A DNA stretch of 24,903 nt from Welwitschia mirabilis (Eukaryota; Gnetophyta; Gnetopsida; Welwitschiales): positions 153,173,820 to 153,198,722 of the forward strand of contig JBOZIK010000001.1 in assembly GCA_051453625.1 (NCBI GenBank), in the 5' to 3' direction. A model generated the notes under the pieces. It worked only from the letters and a program-made list of their open reading frames with translations, made no database searches and was not told where the DNA came from. This document shows, in pieces, positions 17,623-24,903 of this stretch; the first letter of the stretch is position 1, and each line of letters starts with the position of its first letter. A program made the position numbers and the translations under genes.

Positions 17623-18790
17623 ATGGTAAAGAGCAACAAAGGCAAATACACTCATGAAAGACATTTCCTTAAAGAAGCAATTAAAGAAACTTTGGTGGAA
17701 TTTAATTCAAGAGCTTGAGGTGAGAAAGAAAATTTTATTTTTTTAATTAAGTAAAATGATTATTTTGCATTTACTATTTCTTATTTGCATACTCATAAAT
17801 CTTTGGAAATTTTGGAAAATCAACCTAGTTATAATAAAAATCCTACCTTTCTTTCTTTGCCTAATCATCCTAATTCTCCTACCTTTATGGCATCTAACAA
17901 ATCTTTACGTAAAATATCATGAGTCTTTAGTGCAAATATCACTTTAAAGGATATGTTGGCTAATAAAAAGAGGGAACTTTATAACCCATTTAACCTACCC
18001 ATCGGAGATGATGTTAAGTTAAAGAACTTAAATGCCTATGCTCTCTTTTCTAAAGAAACTAATGAGGACTCATTGCAACACATAGTTGAGATTGAACAAC
18101 TCATTCTCACTTTAGGAAATGGGGTAAAAAATTTATATAGAGCCTACATAATTATCTTTCCATTTATCCTAAGAGGAAAAGTGAAAAATTGGCTTAAATC
18201 CATCAAACATAAAAGCCTTTAGAGTTGGAATCAAGTATAAAAAGCCTTTATTAAATGATTCATGAATGAGATAGTCATGACGACAAGAAGAAAGAAAGTA
18301 ACTAATTTCCAATAATACCCTCATAAAGATTATTCCTCAATGTATGAAAGATTTTTAATAGCCATTTTGTTCAATCTAGTAATTGAGTTTTCAAAAGAAG
18401 AACTTATTGATCACTTCTATAGTTGATTAAATAGTTAAATCAAACAAATGGTAGATTTTTCATGTGGTGAAAATTTTCTTAATTTAACCTTAGTTGATGT
18501 TTGAAACTTATTAGAATACCTTGTATAAATAAGTCAAAATTGACCCAAAACTACATTTAAAGATATTAGAATTATAGGCTAAATGCTTAGAGATTTGAAA
18601 AAAGTACAACATGAAGAAGAATAATCAAACATTAACACCCTAATTAGTGATCTTACTAGTACCTTGAATAGTTATACAAAAGCATTAACTAATGCAAAAT
18701 TTACTAAATCAACTCATCCATTATGAAATATGTGATGAAAACTCTCATCCTACCAAAGAATGCCTAGCTTTATCAACTTGTAGAGGGATC
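17623..18790 (+). pseudogene. gag: gag pseudogene of plus-strand Athila-like element
   Basis: The ATG at 17623 opens MVKSNKGKYTHERHFLKEA, a lysine-rich Gag-like start, then a stop follows. From about 17785 the frame resumes (LENQPSYNKNPTFLSLPNHP) and passes into an open stretch at 17953-18222 with KKRELYNPFNLPIGDDVKLK and FPFILRGKVKNWLKSIKHKS. The latter is the Gag core motif FPFSLKxKAKxWLxSLP with its conserved Trp. After stops, SWNQV, KAFIK, RRKKVTNF and ELIDHFYS continue the domain to about 18430. At 18722-18763 a zinc knuckle reads YEICDENSHPTKEC, where the first Cys of CX2CX4HX4C is Tyr (one base change). At least one frameshift separates core and knuckle. Protease follows on the same strand. 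Confidence 0.75.
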
Positions 18791-19553
18791 ATGTTTAATG
18801 AAGTTTATGAATTTAATCAAAGGCCAAATAACTTTACAGGTAATCAAAAATATCCACCATAGAATAATGGACCTTCAACGTCTTTCAAACCCTCATTTGA
18901 TAACAAATTTGTAAGCCATAACTCTTAGCCCAATTTTTCCACCTACAACAAAAATGATTCTTGTAGAGAAATAATGGAAGAACTCAAAAAGATGCAAGAT
19001 ACCACTAATGAAATTCTAAAAAATTAGAATAAGAACTTATACAATTTGATTGACCTCCTTCGATAAAACATGCTAGGAAATAAAAGGCCTTAAGAACCAC
19101 TTGCTACCTAAACTATTTTAAACTCAAATGATGTGAAGAGAGATTATAAAGTAGTTATAAAAAATGGACATGACACCACTCCCCATGAAGAACTCTTAAC
19201 TTCTTTCCACAAAGAGAAAGAATTACCTTAAGAAGATGATGTTGAAATTCTTGATCAACAAAATCTTCCTACTACTCTCAACTCTAAATCCAACATTAAC
19301 AACCAATATTCAAAGAATAAGACTACTCCATGGCTAGATAGATTGAACACCAATCCAACGTATTATAAGTATTTGAAAACAATTATGAATAATGTTACTA
19401 TTAATCTACCCTTTTGGAAGATCCCTCAATAACCCTAAGTACAACAAAATTTGGAAAGAATTAGTGAGAAAAAAATAAAATAGGATAATCTCAAGTAAAT
19501 TGTTCATTACGCAATTCCTTTCCAACTTGGTTTCTTAAAAATTTCCTAAGTTT
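18791..19553 (+). pseudogene. gag-pol linker of plus-strand element 2
   Basis: Downstream of the zinc knuckle the translation is hydrophilic and rich in Asn, Lys and Glu (for example EELLTSFHKEKELP and NSKSNINNQYSKNK), broken by stops. This fits the low-complexity linker between Gag and protease in Athila-like polyproteins. No enzymatic motif was seen. Confidence 0.5.
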
Positions 19554-19847
19554 AAAAATCTAGGGGTAGCTATTCTTTGTGTTGTTTTGGAAGGAAATAA
19601 GAAAATAAGGAAAGCCTTAGTAGACATAGGGGTAAGTGTAAATATTTTACCTTTACATATTTATAGAAAGCTTGGATTAGAAGGAAGCATTAAACCTACT
19701 AGAATAGTGTTGGAATTGACTAATGCAATAATTAAGAAACCTATAGGGATAATCAAAGACTTAGTGATTTAAATTGAGAAGGATTTCTACACTATATATG
19801 TGGTCATCATTGAGGTCAAGCATAATGGAGGCACCACTAGAAATATT
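19554..19847 (+). pseudogene. pol: Retropepsin (aspartic protease), plus-strand element, cut by an insertion
   Basis: In one frame from about 19554: GVAILCVVLEGNKKIRKALV then DIGVSVNILP and LHIYRKLGLE. This matches the family pattern IGxxxxxKALLDLGASVNLLPxSVYKKLGL; the catalytic Asp is kept (GAC at 19623-19625) with the sequence D-I-G. The flap and second half follow as PIGIIKDLVI, one stop at 19770, then EKDFYTIYVVIIEVKHNGG, matching RGIVEDVLVxVDxFxxxVDFVVLD. Only one internal stop is present up to 19847, making it the best-preserved pol domain in the window. It is then interrupted by the nested element at 19848; the expected LGRPF continuation resumes near 23830 as RRSFYAIVH. Confidence 0.8.
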
Positions 19848-20230
19848 GGCTTTTAAGGTGTTTATTAAATTAAACATCTTAAATATAAAGCCTTTTAAGA
19901 TGTTTAGTTTAATAAACACCTTAAATAAACTAATCAGAAGTTATTTAAGTCATTTACCTGAAGAAACATTTTAAAAGAACTTTGAAATTATTTTTAAGGT
20001 ATTTACTAAAATAAACACCTTAAAAATTCAAAGTTTTTAAGGCATTTATTTTAATAAATTATTTAAATACTATGTATAAACTAAAAAGCAGTTTAGCTTA
20101 AAAAATTATTCATTTATAGTTAAGCACTTTAAGACATATTTACAAGTAAGTACCTTTAATAACTTGTTTTGAAAGTATTTATAAAATAAACCATGAAAAA
20201 ATTCTTGTTAAGCCATCTTTATAAAGAAGG
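19848..20230. repeat. Left hairpin array of the foldback-type element
   Basis: The first hairpin has arms 19855-19883 and 19894-19922: 29 bp with one G/T wobble and a 10-base loop. A second palindrome spans 19978-20035 (outer arms AACTTTGAA and TTCAAAGTT, inner AAGGTATTTA and TAAACACCTT). Weaker units continue to about 20230 (AAGGCATTTATTTTAATAAA, CTTTAAGACAT, AAGTACCTTTAA). Small open frames across it, including 19774-19974, are not genes. Confidence 0.7.
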
Positions 20231-21615
20231 GTCTTAATAATGCCTTAAATTTTTTTTAAATTTCCTACTTACTTCTTTTATACTATTTTATCTTTATTCA
20301 CTGCTTAATTCAATTGCATTCTTTCATTTTTCTTTTTTGCTTAATTCAAGGTCTTCCTTTATGATAGAAATGAAAGTCATTAAGAAATGCATTGAATAGG
20401 TTTTTCTATTAATTCAAAGTTCTAACTCTATTGGGAGAACATTTTTGAGAACATGCTTTAACTGCATGTTAGCAAATGTTCTTTTTAATTAGCATTCACC
20501 TAAAATTGATGCAATTCCTCTCTTGCCCTTTTATTCTATCCATTAGTGCATCTCTCCTTCTTTCTGTAAGAATTTTATTAAACTTGTTGTGTACAAAACT
20601 CTTTTCAAAAATCATTTCAATGTACATTTTATTATTAATCACATGCAAGAACCAAGAGAAAATGGTATTATTTGAGACCTTCATGTATCAATGTTGATGC
20701 ACCTGCCATGTTTCATCCTACTACTAAATAATAAGCACTAATGAAGAAATCATCTGCTAGTCCTACAAAGATGCTAAAAGCTTTAAAATCAACATCAAAT
20801 CACCTTCTTCTATGCCACTTGGAATCACTCCTACTTCTAATCCTTTCCTTCCTTCTTTCACTACATTTTTAAGGAACTTTAAGAAGTCTGTGCACCTTAC
20901 ATAATCTATTCTTTATATATTATTCTTTACATATTTTTCTATTCATGTTATTTTAGAACTTAGGTCTTAACAGAAGTTTAATAAAATGTTCTTTTGTGAT
21001 TTGCTGAACTACTATTGGATGGAGAGAAAATTTTATTAACTAAATCTCTATGTGAGAATCATTTTGTCTATTTTTTTAGTTGAAATAAATAAGTGAAATT
21101 AAATTGTATAATATATATAAGCTTAAAAGATTAAAGAAAGGATTTATTACCCTAGGATAAGTTATGATATCTTATACTATATTCAAGTTGTAAAGCACCT
21201 ATATAATTAGTTTCTACTTTTTGAACATAAAATGAAATGGATCATGATTTTATCAAAGGTGTCTATTAGATATCCTTGATGAATTATGAATATGACCTAT
21301 GATAAATCTGTTTGGTCTTAATACATCTAAAATTTTGAACTATGATTCTTATCTATGCTTGTAAGGCTGTGTTATCTAGTGGATTAATGCATTTCAAGAA
21401 GAGTCTAAGTTCCATTTTACAAGTATGTAACCTATTTATTAGAGTTGCATTATATGTTTTATTTCTATAACCTTTAATACTTATAACCTATTAAATCTCC
21501 ATTTGCAAACTACTTTTTGTGTCTTCTGTTTAAATTTTTAAATTTTCATCCTATGAACAAAATTTTTTAATTGGGAAATACATTTAATGAAGATGCTTAT
21601 CATGGCTAATTATTA

Positions 21616-21810
21616 TCTGGGAGATCATTTGCTAGTGTACAGATAGGACCTTTAGTTCTACCAGTTGCAACTACAACATGAAATCCAGAAGTAATAACTA
21701 CTTTTGTAGAGCCAACAATTAAACCTCATAATCAAAGGTTTAGGAAGATTCAAAATATTATTAATTATGAATTTATGTTTTATATATCTATAATTTTATT
21801 GCATTTTAAA
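21616..21810 (+). pseudogene. Protein-like open stretch inside the foldback-type element
   Basis: A frame of 65 codons with a single internal TGA reads SGRSFASVQIGPLVLPVATT, then NPEVITTFVEPTIKPHNQRF and RKIQNIINYE. It is richer in Pro, Val and Thr than chance AT-rich translation, which tends to give Lys, Asn, Ile and Phe. I do not recognise the family. It could be a captured exon or a transposase remnant; chance is not excluded. Confidence 0.25.
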
Positions 21811-22644
21811 TGATATGTTAAAGTTTCTTACCGTATGTCAAATTTGTTATGTTAATAATTTCATTTTTCTGAAGAAATTATCAATTATGACTTATGAGTA
21901 TATTATATTCATTTATTTTGGCATAAATTTTATGGAATAAATGAATTTTAGAAAAATGTGATGGTTATGTGATTACATCCAAAAGAAATTTTTTAAGGAA
22001 GTATATCAAAAGTTAAGTATGACTATATTGTAGATAACTAGGATTTTCGACTGACTACTAGTTACTCTTTCTCTATCATTGTAGATTAACAAATGTAAAA
22101 ACTTCTTTTTTTTTTTTTTTGTATTACACACATAGTTCTAGCATTCAAGGGAAATCTCTAATTCATTTATGAATGATATTTCATTACTAAAAGTCTAAGA
22201 ATTCGATTTTTAAATTAATCTTTTGGATGCTAGATTCTAATTGTATAAACATCAACATGATTTTGCTCAATATGTTTGTTATTGATGCATTTTCATATTT
22301 TGATGCAATAAAGATTCAATACATACTTAAGTACCTCTGGGTTTTGTGTCTAACATACCATCATCATCTATACCACTAGAACTAGAATTTCCATGTGTTA
22401 AAAATTTAAAACATGAGAAGAAAGACATTGGTAACATTTTGATTAAAAAACATAATTTTCTTTATGAAGTTTACAAAATATTTAAGAATAGAAACAACCA
22501 ACAGAATGACATATAAATAGATATAGTAATAAGGTAGTGATGTTTCAAATATTCAATTGATATTTTTCTATGGTTCTTAAGCATCATTGGTAATATTTCC
22601 ATGACCATATCTCTATTATTTGTCTGTGATTTATCTTTTATACT

Positions 22645-22905
22645 TGTTGCATTTTTTGGCTTGTTTCTATTTCTATAACTAGTGTATTGAAGCAATAAAT
22701 TATCCAATAGAATTTAGAAGAGTTTTATCAATAATTCCATAAAAGTGATCTAATCTTTATTCATGTGCTGAGAGAAATTCCTCAGTCAGAAACATATATT
22801 TATTACATTTTTTGACTTGTTTCCATTTCTATAACTAGTGTATTAAAGGAATAAGTTATCTAGATTAATTTAAAAGAGTTTTATCAATAATTCCAAAACT
22901 TAATA
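22645..22905. repeat. Diverged direct repeat of about 90 bp, spaced 157 bp
   Basis: TTGCATTTTTTGGCTTGTTT...CTATAACTAGTGTATTGAAG (from 22645) recurs as TTACATTTTTTGACTTGTTT...CTATAACTAGTGTATTAAAG (from 22802). Both continue to GAGTTTTATCAATAATTCCA. GAGAAATTCC also follows each copy (22772 and 22921), which suggests a tandem duplication of roughly 150 bp. Confidence 0.7.
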
Positions 22906-23394
22906 ATAAATTTCTCAATCAGAGAAATTCCACATACAAAGATTAGTTTAGTAGTCTAAAAAAGAACTGATGCTTATGATGTTTGATTAAGACAATGTTC
23001 TAATTCCATGCCAGATAGGATGGTTTAGATATTATCTTAAGAAAAGTAAGACTTCATTTCTACTTAGATTAGTTCCTTATACTATAATATCCATTTCAAA
23101 CAAATCAGAAACAACAAAAGACCAACCAGCATTTGCTATATGTACAATGGATGCAAACATTACAAATTGATGTTTTTGCCACATGCTATTTGAGGCTATG
23201 TGCAAGTGATAAAAATAGTTATAATGTGGATGAAGCTAAGTTATGCAAGATAATAATATTAGAATGTTGAACATTATTTCCTATGAATTAAGAACCACCA
23301 AATGATATGTAGGGTGTCCCTTTTACATACCTTGTCTTTACTATGTTTCTAACTTATCAGCTACCTTTTTCTTGAACTAGTCTTATCTAAAAAT

Positions 23395-23517
23395 ATGATT
23401 CCAGGTTCTAATGGTGATGATGGCTTTCTGAGAGATGTCACTTTATGATGGGAATGTGCTAACTACATCTCAGGGGTGTTTAATTTTTTCTTAGGTAATG
23501 CCTTTTGAGGCGTTTAT
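23395..23517 (+). pseudogene. Protein-like open stretch next to the right hairpin array
   Basis: From the ATG at 23395: MIPGSNGDDGFLRDVTL, one TGA, then WECANYISGVFNFFLGNAF and a stop inside the first hairpin repeat. Composition is more balanced than the surroundings. The family is not recognised. It may be part of a captured or transposase exon ending at the array, or chance. Confidence 0.22.
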
Positions 23518-23806
23518 TTAATAAAATGCCTTAAAGCAGCTTTTGAGGCATTTATAGAAATAAATACCTTGGAATTTTAATGCATTGCTTTAAAAAAAAC
23601 ACCTCAAAAGGCCATTTAAGGAATTTCTTGAAAAAATGACTCAAAAGGCCTTTTAAGGTATTTTTATTAAAATGTCTTAGAAATACCTAAAAGCCCATTG
23701 GCATTTAAGGCAACATTTTTGAAAGAATTTTATGAAAAAACACTTTAAAAACTTTTAAGGCATTTTTTAAGTATTGTTAAGGCATTTTAGAAACACCTTA
23801 AAAGCC
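23470..23806. repeat. Right hairpin array of the foldback-type element
   Basis: This holds at least five units on the core GAGGC(G/A)TTTAT...ATAAA..CCTT or its complement. Examples are TTGAGGCGTTTATTTAATAA, GAGGCATTTATAGAAATAAA, AAGGCCTTTTAAGGTATTTT and AAGGCATTTTAGAAACACCT. It ends CACCTTAAAAGCC at 23806, the inverse of the left end. It is richer in GAGGC/GCCTC forms than the left array. Confidence 0.7.
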
Positions 23807-24408
23807 TATAATTCTTGTAATAAGAATACCCTCTACGTTTAAGAAGATCCTTTTATGCAATAGTCCATTGTGTTACTGATACTTGCATGAGGATAATAGA
23901 GTGTCATATAGGCAATAAAAAGCTTAGTAGTAGAGTATTCAATGTCACTAAGAAATACATTAAAGATGAATTAGACATGGAAGAAAATTTAGGTCCTCTA
24001 TATTAGTTTAACATCATCCTTTAGAAGAAATTCTTCTTGCATTACATAACTCCTATTTTCTTTAATGATGAGAAGGAAACTTCTATTATTCTTAAGTCTT
24101 TAAAATCCTTAAATCCTGGTGATCTCAACCAATATCTCTTAAACCAATCTTCCAATGATGATTCTCATGAGGACTTTGAACCCATACTTGATCATGATAT
24201 CCAATATGTAAGATCCATTGAAAATCTTTTACATCAAGATGAGGGTTTTACAACTAAGAAGAATGAACATAATCTTCAACTTAAAGACTTATCCAATGGC
24301 TTGAAATACATGTTCTTAAATAACACTTCTAATAAGCCATTGATCATTATTCTCAACTTCACCATTCATAAGAAAAATCCTTACTTAATTCTTCCATTAA
24401 GCCAGTAA
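23807..24408 (+). pseudogene. pol: Protease C-terminus and pol linker, resumed after the insertion
   Basis: From about 23833 a frame reads RRSFYAIVHCVTDTCMRIIE then CHIGNKKLSSRVFNV and KDELDMEENLG, corresponding to the family LGRPFLATxxxxIDxxxGxLxLxxGxxxxxFNV end of the protease. After a frameshift, 24037-24408 is open for 123 codons: an acidic, Ser/Asn-rich linker (SSNDDSHEDFEPILDHDIQY), then LQLKDLSNGLKYMFLNNTSN followed by KPLIIILNF. That last block matches LELKPLPxHLKYAFLGENxTLPVIIS, which in Athila-like Pol lies just before reverse transcriptase. Instead of the reverse transcriptase the frame ends, and integrase C-terminal sequence follows within tens of bases. Confidence 0.75.
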
Positions 24409-24806
24409 TCAAGGATAAAATTACTAAACTTATAGACACAAGTTAATTCGTGCTTTTATATAATACTCAAGTATTCGTGCTTTTGTATAATACTCAAGCA
24501 CATCTTATACATAACACACTGACCTCTAAATGGGTTGGTCCTTATCATGTGAAAAGGGTGCATTCTAATGGCTTTGTTGAGATCTCTAATCTTCAAACTC
24601 AAGAAATCCAAAGAGTAAATGGACAAAGGTTAAAACTTTATACATATTTAGATGATTGTTATTATACCTTGAATATGATAGAAGCAATTAACTTGGAAGA
24701 TCCTCTTTGCAAAAAAGAAAGATCTTCCCTTGGCCATCTACTAGATTCTTTATTAGCTTTATTTCTTGGTTTAAGTTATGAGACTACTTTATCATATTTA
24801 ATTTGA
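24409..24806 (+). pseudogene. pol: Integrase C-terminal fragment of plus-strand element
   Basis: An open frame (from a TTG-type codon at 24450) reads LLYNTQ twice, then LTSKWVGPYHVKRVHSNGFV, EISNLQTQEIQ and RVNGQRLKLY. This matches the C-terminal integrase region of Athila/Tat elements: VLLYNSRLRLFPGKLRSRWxGPFxVKxVxxxGAVEIxxxxxxxxFKVNGQRLKPY. Upstream, IKDKITKLIDT fits the helix just before VLLYNSRL. A tail of about 50 residues (EAINLEDPLCKKE) ends at 24806. The zinc-binding and catalytic core of integrase, RNase H and reverse transcriptase are all missing, removed by a deletion at about 24400-24412. Confidence 0.8.
24447..24500 (+). repeat. 27-bp in-frame tandem duplication in the integrase fragment
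   Basis: TTCGTGCTTTTATATAATAC... (24447-24473) is followed directly by TTCGTGCTTTTGTATAATAC... (24474-24500), with two mismatches in 27. Nine codons are doubled in frame (FVLLYNTQV then FVLLYNTQA). Related integrases carry the VLLYNS segment once. It lies about 40 bp from the pol deletion junction. Confidence 0.85.
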
Positions 24807-24903
24807 TTTATGTTTGACTGCCATTAGTGTTATCATGATTAAGTAATTCTTTACTTTGGGTTTTCATGTGATAAAGATTGGATTCAGCCAATCTTAAGAT
24901 ATT
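24807..24903 (+). other. Sequence after integrase, to window end
   Basis: AT-rich, no frame or motif. In Athila-like elements a long non-coding or envelope-like region and the 3' LTR follow integrase, so the rest of the element probably lies to the right of the window. Confidence 0.4.

Larger units (their letters stand above)
20231..23469. other. Interior of the foldback-type element, no confirmed gene
   Basis: AT-rich throughout. Open frames of about 60-78 codons at 20476-20697 (plus), 20496-20684 (minus) and 22471-22707 (minus) overlap each other or lack motifs and are not called. Two protein-like stretches with one stop each are noted separately (21616-21810 and 23395-23517). There is a 15-base T run at 22106-22120 and a diverged direct repeat of about 90 bp (22645-22735 and 22802-22905). 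No DDE, RNase-H-like or zinc-finger signature was seen, so the element looks non-autonomous. Confidence 0.45.
19848..23806. mobile_element. Foldback-type DNA element with hairpin-array ends, 3.96 kb
   Basis: This splits the protease of the plus-strand element. The left end starts GGCTTTTAAGGTGTTTA at 19848; the reverse complement of the right end, read from 23806, starts with the same 17 bases. Both ends consist of several hundred base pairs of palindromic subrepeats on a core AAGG(T/C)(G/A)TTTATT...AATAAACACCTT. The ends share units but are not collinear inverted copies. The 3.2-kb interior is AT-rich with no transposase motif that I recognise. Long TIRs made of subrepeats fit foldback or some MULE-like elements; class is uncertain because no clear target duplication is visible (left flank AGAAATATT, right flank TATAATTCT). 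Confidence 0.55.

Noticed and set aside
17756-17947. 63-codon hydrophobic plus-strand frame as a membrane protein
   Set aside because: It is an out-of-frame shadow of gag; the frame beside it reads LENQPSYNKNPTFLSLPNHP and leads into the Gag core.
19774-19974. 66-codon frame overlapping the protease end and hairpin array
   Set aside because: It is in a different frame from the retropepsin and then crosses the transposon boundary and a hairpin; it is a product of the insertion.
22106-22120. 15-base T run as a poly-A tail of a retroposed sequence on the minus strand
   Set aside because: No target duplication or SINE/LINE-like sequence adjoins it; a simple mononucleotide run is enough explanation.
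1-24903. Prokaryote-style operon, phage or defence system
   Set aside because: No ribosome-binding sites, no long intact frames; TATA-type LTR promoters, CCHC knuckles and Athila-type pol motifs point to plant repeats throughout.

Overview
The window reads as very AT-rich, repeat-dense nuclear DNA of a flowering plant. It holds no intact cellular gene, no rRNA, no tRNA and no CRISPR array. Nearly everything recognisable is decayed LTR retrotransposon of the Ty3/gypsy Athila-like (Tat/Athila) group, with two other transposable elements nested inside. The assignment rests on motifs read from both strands: Gag core, CCHC zinc knuckle, retropepsin, reverse transcriptase and integrase C-terminus, plus decayed tRNA-Asp-type primer binding sites. 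Species cannot be told. Two runs of N (575-1266 and 10569-10965) are assembly gaps.

Layout. (1) 1-2608, plus strand: AT-rich sequence, a gap, an LTR (about 1267-2478) with TATA box and a primer binding site, then a stub of leader. (2) 2609-15858, minus strand: a tandem Athila-like array. Read leftwards from 15858 it runs partial LTR, PBS, leader, gag (to 8850), protease (8450-8749), reverse transcriptase (7440-8110, then lost), LTR (about 7130-6326), PBS, leader and a second gag copy that stops at 2609. Segments 2609-6735 and 8850-15858 are therefore diverged copies of the same LTR-leader-gag unit. (3) 11728-14246, nested in the right-hand copy: a complete insertion with TG...CA terminal direct repeats of 78-79 bp and a 5-bp target duplication ATAAT. 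It carries a 19-bp minisatellite and gene-like fragments. (4) 15859-24903, plus strand: a second element of the same LTR family as region 1, with LTR, leader, gag, protease, then a nested element (19848-23806), pol linker and integrase C-terminus. Its reverse transcriptase, RNase H and integrase core are missing. (5) 19848-23806: a 3.96-kb insertion with 17-bp perfect terminal inverted repeats, both ends made of arrays of hairpin-forming subrepeats (foldback-type).

No coding region here is intact; all carry stops and frameshifts, so no functional pathway is encoded. The interest lies in the architecture: a tandem array of one orientation lying between two relatives of the opposite orientation, a compact LTR-type insertion with possible captured gene sequence, a hairpin-array transposon inside a protease/polymerase junction, and a pol deletion with a small tandem duplication beside it. 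Counts given below were made by eye.
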